Source: Massiliimicrobium timonense (GTDB lineage Bacteria; Bacillota_I; Bacilli_A; Erysipelotrichales; Coprobacillaceae). Taken from it: a DNA stretch of 64,000 bases. Below are positions 44,829 to 53,572 of the stretch, piece after piece; position 1 is the stretch's first letter, and each line of letters opens with the position of its first letter. The position numbers and the translations under genes are program-made. Below the pieces are notes generated by a model, which was given only the letters and a program-made list of their open reading frames with translations, searched no databases and was not told the origin of the DNA. The stretch covers positions 24,339 to 88,338 of the forward strand of contig NZ_NFLJ01000007.1 in assembly GCF_002160865.1 (NCBI RefSeq), given 5' to 3'.

Positions 44829-45003
44829 TTTTAACTTCCTCCTTATGATGAGCACTATGATGAGAACATGCAATATTATTGCAGCCTACACATTCACTCA
44901 TATCTTCACATCCCTCCGGTTTTGGAGTATGTTTATTTAATAAATATGTTCCAATAAAGATGGCGATTAAAATAACCAGCCATAAAATTGCCCAGATTGT
45001 CAT
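44818..45003 (-). CDS. Small cysteine-rich single-pass membrane protein in the rnf operon
   Basis: A 61-residue protein not recognised as an Rnf subunit. Residues 3-22 are one hydrophobic helix (MTIWAILWLVILIAIFIG). The soluble tail has C32, C38, C41 and C46 (GCEDMSECVGCNNIACSHH) plus four His, a spacing suited to an Fe-S or other metal site. It resembles FeoB-associated Cys-rich membrane proteins in style only. The start at 45003 overlaps the rnfA stop (TAATG) and the end overlaps rnfB by 11 bases, so it is translated as part of the operon. Confidence 0.75.
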   Translation of the reverse strand: MTIWAILWLVILIAIFIGTYLLNKHTPKPEGCEDMSECVGCNNIACSHHSAHHKEEVKNAD

Positions 45004-45575
45004 TAAACAAGACCTGCAATTCCGGCAATAGCACATGCCATAATACCAGCAGTAATTAATGCAATTGGTGTTCCTTTAAAGCTTTCTGGAACGTTTGCGA
45101 TTTCTAGTCTTTCACGAATTGTTGCAAAAACATAAATAACAATTGTAAAACCAATAGGAACAGCAAGTCCAGCTACCATTGCTTCAATCAATGTATATCC
45201 GGCACTGATATTATCTAATGCAACCCCTAATACAGCACAGTTTGTTGTAATTAATGGTAAATAAACACCCATTGATTTATAAATTTCTGGACTTGTTTTC
45301 TTTAAGAACATTTCAACAAATTGTACTAAAGATGCAATAACCAAGATAAATGTAATCAAATCCAAATAAGTAATTCCTAATGGAGTTAATACATGATAAT
45401 ACAATAAATATGTGATAATAGATGCTAAAAAGATAACAAATGTTACAGCATATCCCATATTTAACGCATTTTTAGGTTTCTTAGAAACACCTAATAATGG
45501 ACAAATAGCATAAAATTTGCTTAATACAACGTTATTAACAAACGTTAATCCTATAAATAAACTCACTAATTCCAT
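45003..45575 (-). CDS. rnfA: Rnf electron transport complex subunit RnfA
   Basis: A 190-residue integral membrane protein with six predicted helices. Family signatures are LTFVNNVVLSKFYAICPLLG near the N terminus and LPLITTNCAVLGVAL in the middle; their conserved cysteines bind the intramembrane Fe-S centre shared with RnfE. GGAGGTC precedes ATG 45575, 3 bases after rnfE. Confidence 0.95.
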   Translation of the reverse strand: MELVSLFIGLTFVNNVVLSKFYAICPLLGVSKKPKNALNMGYAVTFVIFLASIITYLLYYHVLTPLGITYLDLITFILVIASLVQFVEMFLKKTSPEIYKSMGVYLPLITTNCAVLGVALDNISAGYTLIEAMVAGLAVPIGFTIVIYVFATIRERLEIANVPESFKGTPIALITAGIMACAIAGIAGLV

Positions 45576-45578
45576 AAA

Positions 45579-46229
45579 CTATTTGACCTCCGCTTTCTTT
45601 GCTTTATTTGCTTTTCTCACTTTTAAGAATTGAATAAATGCAAGAATTGTTCCTAAAGTCATGAATGCTCCAGCAGGTTGAGTAAACAAGCTAATTGCAT
45701 AATCACTAAAGAAACTGAACTGGAAAATAATCTGACTTGCATCAAATGGATTATATAAAGATAAACCACCAGTTCCAATCAATTCTCTAAAGAATGAAAT
45801 AATCAATACAGCAAATGTATATCCTAGACCCATTCCTAAAGCATCTAAAATAGAATCTACAACACCATTTTTAGAAGCAAAGCTTTCTGCTCTCCCTAAA
45901 ATAATACAGTTAACAACAATCAAAGGAATGAAAACACCCAATGATTCATATAAAGCAGGTGTATAAGCATTCATTAACATTTGCACACATTTCACAAGTG
46001 TTGCAATAATGACAATAAACACAGGAATTCTAATTTCATTAGGAATGATTTTTCTCAGTAATGAAATAATAAAGTTACTCATCAACAAAACACAAATAAC
46101 AGCCATTCCCATACCAATTGCATTTGTTAATGACGTTGTAATTGCTAGGGATGAACATAGACCTAACAATAAAACAAAGATTGGATTTTCAGCAAATAAT
46201 CCTTTTTTAAATACATCAAATTTTTTCAT
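45579..46229 (-). CDS. rnfE: Rnf electron transport complex subunit RnfE
   Basis: A 216-residue membrane protein homologous to RnfA. It has ENPIFVLLLGLCSSLAITTS and FIPLIVVNCIILGRAE, each with the cysteine of the membrane Fe-S site. The C-terminal tail is basic (KVRKANKAKKAEVK). AAGGAGGGG precedes ATG 46229. Confidence 0.95.
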   Translation of the reverse strand: MKKFDVFKKGLFAENPIFVLLLGLCSSLAITTSLTNAIGMGMAVICVLLMSNFIISLLRKIIPNEIRIPVFIVIIATLVKCVQMLMNAYTPALYESLGVFIPLIVVNCIILGRAESFASKNGVVDSILDALGMGLGYTFAVLIISFFRELIGTGGLSLYNPFDASQIIFQFSFFSDYAISLFTQPAGAFMTLGTILAFIQFLKVRKANKAKKAEVK

Positions 46230-46242
46230 CTATGTCCCCTCC

Positions 46243-46767
46243 TTATTTAAAATTTTCATTATAGTGCTGTGTTGCCTGTTCAATTCCTTCAATAACAGCT
46301 GTTGAAGAAAAAGTTGCACCAGAAATTGTATCAATAGAATCACCAATATTCTTTCCAACAACACTATTAATAAATGATTCACCAGTAATCTGATCACCAA
46401 TACCTGGTGTTTCACTACTACAATCAAGAATCTGTAATCCTTTATAAGTTCCATCTTTATCTAATGCAATTAAAGTTTTGACTTCGCCACCATATCCTTG
46501 AGCAGCAGTTTCATAAATATATCCTACAGGACTTCCACCTTTATCTGCTTCATAAACAGCAGATAATGCATCATAATCAGATAATGAAACATCTAAAGCC
46601 TTAAATTCTTCACCACTTGTATAAATCTTTACTAAATTTTCCTTTACACTGGCAATTTTCTGTTCTTGAATAATGGGATCAGTCATGCCATTGACAAATG
46701 ATAAAGCTCCTCCAGCTAAACCAGCAACAATTGCAAGGAAAACAGTTAATTTTAAAATCTTTTTCAT
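46243..46767 (-). CDS. rnfG: Rnf electron transport complex subunit RnfG
   Basis: A 174-residue protein with an N-terminal membrane anchor and an extracytoplasmic FMN-binding domain. FMN is attached covalently by the ApbE transferase at the Thr of DTISGATFS (T152). The preceding block SSETPGIGDQI is also typical. AGGAGGGAA precedes ATG 46767, 12 bases after rnfD. Confidence 0.94.
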   Translation of the reverse strand: MKKILKLTVFLAIVAGLAGGALSFVNGMTDPIIQEQKIASVKENLVKIYTSGEEFKALDVSLSDYDALSAVYEADKGGSPVGYIYETAAQGYGGEVKTLIALDKDGTYKGLQILDCSSETPGIGDQITGESFINSVVGKNIGDSIDTISGATFSSTAVIEGIEQATQHYNENFK

Positions 46768-46779
46768 CTTATTTCCCTC

Positions 46780-48639
46780 CTATTTTGTTTGATCAATGGC
46801 TTCTTGAATCGCATTGACAATTCCAGTTGTTGTGACTGTCGCACCAGTAGATGTATCTATTCCAGACACGTCATCCCAGCTTGTTTCACCATTTAAAACA
46901 TCATCATGGAATGCTTTTGCTTTATCATTCAAGCTTCCACCACTTCCAGATTCAATTAAATCTTTACCAAATCCAGCTGTTTCTCCAGGATATTCAACAA
47001 CTTCAACCTTTGTCACAGTTTGTTTGGCTTTATCTACAGAAACCTTAACAGTCATTGGGTTGGCATCTCCACCAAATCCTTTTGCAGTTAAAGTATATGT
47101 ATAAGTATCACCATCTACAACTGGAGCTTTTTGAGCTTGTTCAATCGCACCTTTTATAGCATTGACAATTCCTTTTGCTGTCATTGTTGCTCCTGTAGAT
47201 GTATCAATTCCATCTACATCACTTGTAGAAAGGCTTCCATTTAAAACTTGATCATAGAATGTTTTCGCTTTGTCATTTAAACTTCCACCACTTCCAGATT
47301 CAATTAAATCTTTACCAAATCCAGCTGTTTCTCCAGGATATTCAAGCACTTTTACAGATTCAACTGTTTCTCCATCAATCTTAACAGCGACTTTCATTGG
47401 ATTAGCTTCTCCACCAAATCCACTGACCTGCATCACATATCCATCATCAGTTGTTTCGAGATATGTCCATTGTACTTTATTGGCTTCTTCTTCAGCCTTT
47501 TTCTTTTCTTCTTCCTCTTTTGCTTTTTGAGCTTCGATGGCTTCCTGTTCAGCCGCAGCCACATCATTTTTAATACCAGTACTGATACCAAATACACATG
47601 CAATCGCAACTACTAAGCTAATACCAATAGATGCCCATTGTTTTCCAATATTTTGATCCGTTCTACCTAAAACAAATGAATCAATTAATGGTGTTAACAT
47701 ATTCATCATTAAGATTGAGAATAATACACCTTCAGGATAATTCGCTTTTAAACGAATAATCATTGTTAAAAATCCTAAACAGATACCATAAATAATTTTT
47801 CCAAGTGGACTCGAAGGTGATGTCACCGGATCAGTTGCCATAAAGACAGCACCAAACATAGCTCCACCTAAACAGAAATGAATCAATGGATAAGTGATTG
47901 GATCTAATCCATTTACTAATGCAAAAACTTCACTTAAAACTAAGATTGTTCCCATATATGCTACAGGAATTCTGGCATCGAAAACCTTTCTGGCAGCAAG
48001 AACAATACCTAAAACTAAAATTAAAACAATACAAGTTTCACCTAATGCTCCAGCATGATTTCCTGTAAATAAATCCATCAAAGTATAAGAGAAAGTATCT
48101 CCTCCTAACCAAGATGTTCCAGATAACATCGTAATCGGTGTTGCTTTTGTAGCCATATCAATTCCATTGACAGTGTCAGGAATATTAGCAACAAGCTGTG
48201 CTCCAAAAGCCAAATGAACAACAACACGTCCTACTAAAGCAGGGTTAAAGATATTGTGTCCAAAACCACCATATACAAGTTTTCCAAAGAAAATTGCAAT
48301 AAATGAACCAATAGCTGTCACATATAATGGTGTTCCAGCAGGTAATGTTAATGTAAAGATAATTGCTGTAACCCATGCAAAACTATTTTTCAAATATGTT
48401 AAGGCATTTTCTTTATGAATCAATGCCCAGACAACTTCTGTTGCTAAAGCAACAACAATAGAAACAACATACATCAAAGCAACATGAATTAATGGATCAT
48501 TTGTTGTATAGTTATAGTAATAATAATATAAAGAATAACCAACAAGCACCAATAAAGCAATCGTTAATTCTCTCATAATACGATGTGTAGAGAGTTTTTG
48601 ACGATAATTTGGTGATGTTCTTTGTAAAGTAATCTTCAT
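46780..48639 (-). CDS. rnfD: RnfD fused to two C-terminal FMN-binding domains
   Basis: A 619-residue protein; ordinary RnfD is about 310-350. Residues 1-350 are the RnfD membrane subunit (FGKLVYGGFGHNIFNPALVGR, FMATDPVTSPSSPLGKIIYG) with flavin-accepting T167 in MATKATPITM. A charged Lys/Glu linker (about 365-390) follows. Two tandem FMN-binding domains come next (about 391-505 and 510-619), each ending in the ApbE flavinylation motif DTSTGAT: T485 and T601. Both carry EYPGETAGFGKDLIESGSGG. The N-terminal half lacks the usual SGATP serine-glycine. It is in frame with no sign of error. The operon therefore carries four likely covalent FMN sites counting RnfG. Confidence 0.92.
   Translation of the reverse strand: MKITLQRTSPNYRQKLSTHRIMRELTIALLVLVGYSLYYYYYNYTTNDPLIHVALMYVVSIVVALATEVVWALIHKENALTYLKNSFAWVTAIIFTLTLPAGTPLYVTAIGSFIAIFFGKLVYGGFGHNIFNPALVGRVVVHLAFGAQLVANIPDTVNGIDMATKATPITMLSGTSWLGGDTFSYTLMDLFTGNHAGALGETCIVLILVLGIVLAARKVFDARIPVAYMGTILVLSEVFALVNGLDPITYPLIHFCLGGAMFGAVFMATDPVTSPSSPLGKIIYGICLGFLTMIIRLKANYPEGVLFSILMMNMLTPLIDSFVLGRTDQNIGKQWASIGISLVVAIACVFGISTGIKNDVAAAEQEAIEAQKAKEEEEKKKAEEEANKVQWTYLETTDDGYVMQVSGFGGEANPMKVAVKIDGETVESVKVLEYPGETAGFGKDLIESGSGGSLNDKAKTFYDQVLNGSLSTSDVDGIDTSTGATMTAKGIVNAIKGAIEQAQKAPVVDGDTYTYTLTAKGFGGDANPMTVKVSVDKAKQTVTKVEVVEYPGETAGFGKDLIESGSGGSLNDKAKAFHDDVLNGETSWDDVSGIDTSTGATVTTTGIVNAIQEAIDQTK
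46934..47345. repeat. Identical 64-bp direct repeats inside rnfD
   Basis: The 64 bases at 46934-46997 and 47282-47345 are identical, 348 bases (116 codons) apart, and encode the same stretch of the two FMN-binding domains. The rest of the two domains differs clearly, which points to recent gene conversion or selection at this block. Confidence 0.9.
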
Positions 48640-48656
48640 CCGTTTTCAGCCTCCCC

Positions 48657-49964
48657 CTACGCATTCTTTTTTCTTTGTGCCAGTTGCATACGACGTTTTG
48701 CCTTAGCAACCATATCTGTCACTTCAATCTTACTTGGACAGATGTATGTACACATACCGCATTCTACACAACGACCAGTATCTAATTTTTCAATCAATTC
48801 TACATTTGCTGCCTTTTCTGCCTGCATAATACGTACTGGCTGTAAATGCATTGGGCAGTGTAATGTACATTCACCACATTTTAAACATGGTAATGGTTGA
48901 ATATTTTCTTTTTTCATAACAGTGATAGCATTGTTATGAGAATAAATCACAAAAGTATCATTCATAACTGATTTTCCCATCATTGGTCCACCACCAACTA
49001 AGAAACCATCACAGTCATCATCAATATATCCACCAATTTTTTCAACAATATAATTGACAGGTGTTCCAATCGCAACATCTACATTCTGTGGATTCTTTAA
49101 TCCATTACCAGAAAATGTCACAACACGGCGAGTAATCGCTTCACCATTACGAATTCCTTTAGAAAGAGCAATGGCTGTTGATGAGTTATTGACAATGACA
49201 CCAATTTCAGCTGGTAAACGATCATATTCTTTTTTAAAGACAGTACGTACCAGAACTCTTTCCCATCCCATTGGATAACGATCAGGCACTTCACGTGGTT
49301 CGATGTTATCATAATTCTTAGCTTCTTCAACTAACAATTCCATCAAATCAGGTTTGTGTTCTTTAATCGCAATAATTGCTTTTTTAGCACCAGCTGCTTT
49401 GATCATATAATGTGCTCCATCAAACAAAGCTTTAATATCTCTTTTCATCGCCACATGGTCACTTGTTAAGAATGGTTCACATTCTACACCATTAATCAAA
49501 ATTGTTTCAATATTCTGAACATTTTCATATTTCATATATGTTGGAAATCCTGAACCACCTAATCCAACGATTCCCAATTCCTTAATGGCTTTAATCACAT
49601 CTTCCTGACTCATATGATCAGGATCAGCAACTTCATATGCTTTTACTCTTTCATCTTTATGATCATTTTCAATCACAATATGATTTTGTAAACGCTTTGA
49701 AGCATGCATACGTTTTTCTATTCCCTTCACTGTTCCAGAAACTGGAGAATAAATTGGAACATACATACTCTTACGAGTCGCTAATTTTGTTCCAATACAG
49801 ACATGATCTCCTTCTTTGACATGAACATCAAAATCTGTTGCAACTCCTAAAACAAGGGGAACATAAATAACGTCAGGTGTATCGATAGTCAAAATAGGTT
49901 TATCTTTAGTTAAGCCTTTTTGTCCATCTAATTTGACTTTTCCTTTTCCAGATAAAATAGACAT
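48657..49964 (-). CDS. rnfC: Rnf electron transport complex subunit RnfC
   Basis: A 435-residue cytoplasmic subunit that accepts or donates electrons with NADH. It has the Complex I 51-kDa-like FMN/NADH fold (GIVGLGGSGFPT, INGVECEPFLTSDH), a SLBB-like region, and two [4Fe-4S] motifs: C360-C363-C366-C370 and C399-C402-C405-C409, both CxxCxxCxxxCP. GGAGGGATATA places the start at ATG 49964, 14 codons inside the longest frame. It opens the rnfC-D-G-E-A-x-B operon, which couples ferredoxin oxidation to NAD+ reduction and ion pumping. Confidence 0.95.
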   Translation of the reverse strand: MSILSGKGKVKLDGQKGLTKDKPILTIDTPDVIYVPLVLGVATDFDVHVKEGDHVCIGTKLATRKSMYVPIYSPVSGTVKGIEKRMHASKRLQNHIVIENDHKDERVKAYEVADPDHMSQEDVIKAIKELGIVGLGGSGFPTYMKYENVQNIETILINGVECEPFLTSDHVAMKRDIKALFDGAHYMIKAAGAKKAIIAIKEHKPDLMELLVEEAKNYDNIEPREVPDRYPMGWERVLVRTVFKKEYDRLPAEIGVIVNNSSTAIALSKGIRNGEAITRRVVTFSGNGLKNPQNVDVAIGTPVNYIVEKIGGYIDDDCDGFLVGGGPMMGKSVMNDTFVIYSHNNAITVMKKENIQPLPCLKCGECTLHCPMHLQPVRIMQAEKAANVELIEKLDTGRCVECGMCTYICPSKIEVTDMVAKAKRRMQLAQRKKNA

Positions 49965-49996
49965 TATATCCCTCCATATCTTTAAAATACTCATAT

Positions 49997-50025
49997 AGTA
50001 TAGCATTTTTTTATACGTTTGAAAA
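49997..50025 (-). promoter_or_regulatory. Probable promoter of the rnf operon
   Basis: Minus-strand TATACT (49997-50002) has TTTTCA (50020-50025) 17 bases upstream. The -35 is weak, so an activator or derepression may matter. Confidence 0.6.
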
Positions 50026-50040
50026 TAGAATTGTCGTTGA

Positions 50041-50062
50041 TGTTCACAAAATGTTCACAAAA
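50041..50062 (-). promoter_or_regulatory. Tandem 11-bp repeat with Rex-like half-sites upstream of rnfC
   Basis: TGTTCACAAAA occurs twice in tandem (50041-50051, 50052-50062). On the minus strand this gives TTGTGAA twice with 4 bases between, each a Rex half-site, but in direct rather than inverted order. It lies about 16 bases upstream of the -35. Confidence 0.45.
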
Positions 50063-50084
50063 AAAGTTCCTCTTTTGAGAAACT
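50052..50084 (-). terminator. Terminator after the RumA-like gene
   Basis: AGTTCCTC (50065-50072) and GAGAAACT (50077-50084) form an 8-bp stem with one wobble and a TTTT loop, followed on the minus strand by TTTTTTTG. Confidence 0.82.
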
Positions 50085-51387
50085 ATTTTCGAACTAAACT
50101 CACAATTGTATCAAATTTGGCAGAATATGGATATGTATCTAATGGAACCATCTTGTCAATTCGATAATATTTATCCAATTCCTCTAAATCTTTTGCTAAA
50201 GCAGAAGGATGATCGCTGACATAGATAATATGTTTAACTTTCGATAATATAAAACTTTGCTTCATCGCATCACTTAATTGAGAAGTTCTTACAATGACTT
50301 CATCAAAATGTTGTTTTTTACATTGATGAATAACAGCTTCATGAACATCTTGACAAATCCATTGAACATGTGTCCTTCCTAAAAACTTCGCATTATCTTT
50401 TGCATCTTTGATGTGATAATTCTTTTCATCCACAGCAACAATATTCTGTTTTAATGAAAGTTCTAATAAACCTATCCCACAATTTAAAGATAAAATCTTT
50501 GAATCATCATCCAATAAGGAACGTATCAACTCCAGTTTTCTTTTCTCCATTTCTGGGTAAACTGGAAATTCAGATTTAACAGAATAAAGATATTTTTGAC
50601 CAAAACATTCAAAAGGTAAATAAGATTGACCATAAACCTTTTTATAACCCTGCATTTCAAATTGTTGATAACGTGTTGTATTGATTGTATACCAGACACT
50701 TTTGACTTGTGGTATTTGACTAACAGCTTCAATCACTTCTGGTTTCAAACCATCCTGCCCCGTCACAAATAAAACTTGTAATTGTCCATCAATATGACGG
50801 ATACGCATAAAACGCAATCCCTTTTTCACTTTATCATTGTAATCTCTCACTTGATGAAGATGTAAAATATCTTCAATTTGTTGAATACTTGTATTGATTG
50901 TCTGATCTTGCATGGCACATTCATTCATTAAAGTTAAATACTTTGTTTCACGTTGAAAAATACCAGCATAAATTTTTCCTTTAAAGTAAGTCATAGGCAA
51001 TGATACAACTTGACGATAATGTTGTGTCAAGGGTGCTTTTATAGTCTTTTGAATAGGTAAGTGCTCAACATCAAAATGAGTATATTTTTTTAAAGCATCT
51101 TTTAATAAACCTTTTTTAAAATTCAAATGTTGACTATAGTCTAATGTTGTTAAAGCACAACCTTGACAATTTTTATATTCCTTACAAAAGGATGGTTGAC
51201 GATACTTTGATTTTTCAATGTATTTCTTAACTACACCTTTTAAAAATTGACGTGTTTCCTGTACAATCTCCACATCAACAATTTCACCTGGCAAAGCATC
51301 TTGAATAAAACATATTTTCTTATGTATATATCCAATTCCTTCCCCATTAATTCCCAATTTCTTTATTTCTACTCTTTCTTTTCTCAT
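50083..51387 (-). CDS. RumA/RlmD-like protein lacking the catalytic residues of the family
   Basis: A 434-residue protein with RumA architecture. It has an N-terminal TRAM domain (VEIKKLGINGEGIGYIHKK), four cysteines for the [4Fe-4S] cluster (C68, C74, C77, C157) and a C-terminal Rossmann domain (ILSLNCGIGLLEL). The motifs needed for uracil-5-methylation are altered. The nucleophile motif YVSCNP reads YVSDHP (D392), the DPPR motif reads VRTSQ, and the final HVE-like motif reads KFDTIV. It is therefore likely not an active 23S rRNA methyltransferase. AGGAGGATC places the start at 51387, inside the end of the BrkB gene. Confidence 0.82.
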   Translation of the reverse strand: MRKERVEIKKLGINGEGIGYIHKKICFIQDALPGEIVDVEIVQETRQFLKGVVKKYIEKSKYRQPSFCKEYKNCQGCALTTLDYSQHLNFKKGLLKDALKKYTHFDVEHLPIQKTIKAPLTQHYRQVVSLPMTYFKGKIYAGIFQRETKYLTLMNECAMQDQTINTSIQQIEDILHLHQVRDYNDKVKKGLRFMRIRHIDGQLQVLFVTGQDGLKPEVIEAVSQIPQVKSVWYTINTTRYQQFEMQGYKKVYGQSYLPFECFGQKYLYSVKSEFPVYPEMEKRKLELIRSLLDDDSKILSLNCGIGLLELSLKQNIVAVDEKNYHIKDAKDNAKFLGRTHVQWICQDVHEAVIHQCKKQHFDEVIVRTSQLSDAMKQSFILSKVKHIIYVSDHPSALAKDLEELDKYYRIDKMVPLDTYPYSAKFDTIVSLVRK

Positions 51388-52165
51388 CAGAGATCCTCCT
51401 GAAATATAATATATTTGTGATATACATGCCAACATAGAAAAACTCGGCAGTCCAGTTAAAAACAAACAAAACAATGACAATGGAAGCTAAAGGTCCATAT
51501 ACAGATTGATAATCCGCAATCTGAAGATAAAAACTTAACGCATAGTACAAAATCAATAATAAGACACTAGCAATCAATGCTCCTTGAAAAGCATCACTAT
51601 AATGAATTTTCATTCTGGGTACAATCATATAAATGCCAGTTAAACAAAAACAGATTAAAACATACAACAAAATATGACGGATTCCTGCATAGGAATATAA
51701 AAAGTTAAAAATATAAGCTAACGGTCCAATCGCAGTAATCGCAATAACTCCAATCAACAACAATAATAAATAAATAGTGATCTTAATCGTATAAACATAA
51801 AACCCTAAGATACTTTCTTCAGTTTCAGGTTGATACATACGTTTACTGATTTCATAAATATTGCCAATACCTCTTGAAACTGTATATATAGATACCAGAA
51901 TTGTCACTAAGGCAACTGTATTAAAAGAACGTGATTCCAATATTTCAATCAACATCTGTGCATATTCCTTAACAACAAACTGCTCTATAATATTTTGGAG
52001 TACAGTCATATCAATATTAAAAAGTGATGTTCCTATCGCAATTAATGTAAAAGCCGGAATTAACAACAACAATAAATAAAATGATAATGCGGCAGCAGCA
52101 TATGGTGGTATAGCAGTGCGATAGTCATCATATATAATTGTACAGCGCTCATAGAATTCTCTCAT
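51347..52165 (-). CDS. YihY/BrkB-family membrane protein
   Basis: A 272-residue integral membrane protein with six predicted helices. Landmarks are IPPYAAAALSFYLLLLLIPAF near the N terminus, the FNTVALVTILVSIYTVSRG segment, and DYQSVYGPLASIVIVLFVFNW near the C terminus. The family was once called RNase BN in error; its real function is unknown. GGTGGAGGATC places the start at 52165. It overlaps the RumA-like gene by 41 bases. Confidence 0.86.
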   Translation of the reverse strand: MREFYERCTIIYDDYRTAIPPYAAAALSFYLLLLLIPAFTLIAIGTSLFNIDMTVLQNIIEQFVVKEYAQMLIEILESRSFNTVALVTILVSIYTVSRGIGNIYEISKRMYQPETEESILGFYVYTIKITIYLLLLLIGVIAITAIGPLAYIFNFLYSYAGIRHILLYVLICFCLTGIYMIVPRMKIHYSDAFQGALIASVLLLILYYALSFYLQIADYQSVYGPLASIVIVLFVFNWTAEFFYVGMYITNILYFRRISDEKRKSRNKEIGN

Positions 52166-52196
52166 TTGATCCTCCACCAATAAGAAAGGAAAAACA

Positions 52197-53486
52197 TTAA
52201 TCCTGCTTTTCCTCTCCTTTCTTTTCCTCATCTTCTAAAATCTTTTTTAAATGCAACAATACAATCCTATTTTTATCAATTTCTTTAATTGTCATTTCAA
52301 CATTATCAATTATAATCGTCTGATTCATTTCAGGACTTCCATTACATTCTCCCAAAACCAGTCCACCTATTGATTCAAAATCTTCTGAATCAAAATTTGT
52401 TTCACAGACATCATTAACTTCATCAATATTTAAACTTCCATCAATCAAAAATTCACCATGACCTAAATTTACAATAGACTGTTCAAACTCATCATATTCA
52501 TCATCAATTTCTCCAACAATTTCTTCTACAATATCTTCTAAAGTCACAATACCACTCATCACTCCATATTCATCTAAAACAACAGCCAGAGAAATATGAT
52601 CTTTACGCATAGCTTCAAAAACATCTGAAATTTGATTAAATTCATAAACAAAATATGTATCACGCATGATTTTTGTTACATCGAAATCAATGCGATTAAT
52701 ATCATATAAAAATAAATCTTTAATATAAAGAACCCCTATAATTTCATCATATGAATCATTATGAACCGGCATTCTGGAAAATTGTGATTCTCTGAATGCT
52801 GCAATCACTTCATCATAAGTTGTATCTGAAGAAATACTTTCCACATGAATTCTTGGAGTCATAACTTCCTTAATTTCAGTATCACCAAATTCAAAAACAT
52901 TATGAATCATTTCTTTTTCTTCATCTTCCAATACCCCTTCTTCATGTGATACTGTCACAATCGTTTTTAAATCTTCTTCTGTCATGGTTGGACCTTTATT
53001 GGCATCGCCCCCAAACAAACGAACAAAAAAGCCAGAAACAACATTTAAAACAGCGACTACAGGAGTAAAAATAATAATAATCAACTTAATAAAACGACAT
53101 ACTCCAAATGCAATAGATTCTGCATTTTGCGTTGCTAAAGATTTAGGTGTAATTTCACCAAAAATCAAAATAACCAATGTGACAACCCCAGTTGCTATAG
53201 CAACACCGGTTCCATCATTTCCCAGTAAACTAATCACAAAAGACGTTGTCAATGAAGAAGCCGCAATATTAACCAGATTATTTCCAACCAGTACTGAACT
53301 TAATAAACGTGTCTGATTTTCTAATAATGATTGAATAAGAATGGCTTTCTTATTATTTTCTTCTGCCAATGTTTTTACTCTTATTTTATTAATAGACATA
53401 AATGCTGTTTCACTCATTGAAAAAAGAGCAGATAAAGATATAAGCACAATAAAAGCAAAAATCATAGCTATCTGACTCGAGTCCAT
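52197..53486 (-). CDS. CNNM/CBS-domain transporter (hemolysin-like, CorC_HlyC)
   Basis: A 429-residue membrane protein in the order CNNM (DUF21) transmembrane domain (residues 1-180, LSALFSMSETAFMSINKIRVK, FGEITPKSLA), a CBS pair (about 205-330, MTPRIHVESIS and HISLAVVLDEYGVMSGIVTLEDIVEEIVGEI) and a C-terminal CorC_HlyC domain (350-415). Relatives export Mg2+ (MpfA/YhdP). It has a strong promoter and is followed by BrkB and RumA-like genes. Confidence 0.9.
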   Translation of the reverse strand: MDSSQIAMIFAFIVLISLSALFSMSETAFMSINKIRVKTLAEENNKKAILIQSLLENQTRLLSSVLVGNNLVNIAASSLTTSFVISLLGNDGTGVAIATGVVTLVILIFGEITPKSLATQNAESIAFGVCRFIKLIIIIFTPVVAVLNVVSGFFVRLFGGDANKGPTMTEEDLKTIVTVSHEEGVLEDEEKEMIHNVFEFGDTEIKEVMTPRIHVESISSDTTYDEVIAAFRESQFSRMPVHNDSYDEIIGVLYIKDLFLYDINRIDFDVTKIMRDTYFVYEFNQISDVFEAMRKDHISLAVVLDEYGVMSGIVTLEDIVEEIVGEIDDEYDEFEQSIVNLGHGEFLIDGSLNIDEVNDVCETNFDSEDFESIGGLVLGECNGSPEMNQTIIIDNVEMTIKEIDKNRIVLLHLKKILEDEEKKGEEKQD

Positions 53487-53525
53487 TTTCTAACATATCT
53501 CCTTTTTATCACATAAATTTCCTAA

Positions 53526-53554
53526 ATATTACTATAAAATAATCAAATTGTCAA
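53526..53554 (-). promoter_or_regulatory. Sigma-A promoter of the CNNM operon
   Basis: Minus-strand TTGACA (53549-53554) and TAATAT (53526-53531) are 17 bases apart. Confidence 0.85.
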
Positions 53555-53572
53555 ACTTCCCTTTTGTCCCTA

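Noticed and set aside
46814..47530. Plus-strand open frames opposite rnfD
   Set aside because: They mirror the conserved FMN domains in a shadow frame; rnfD is clear.
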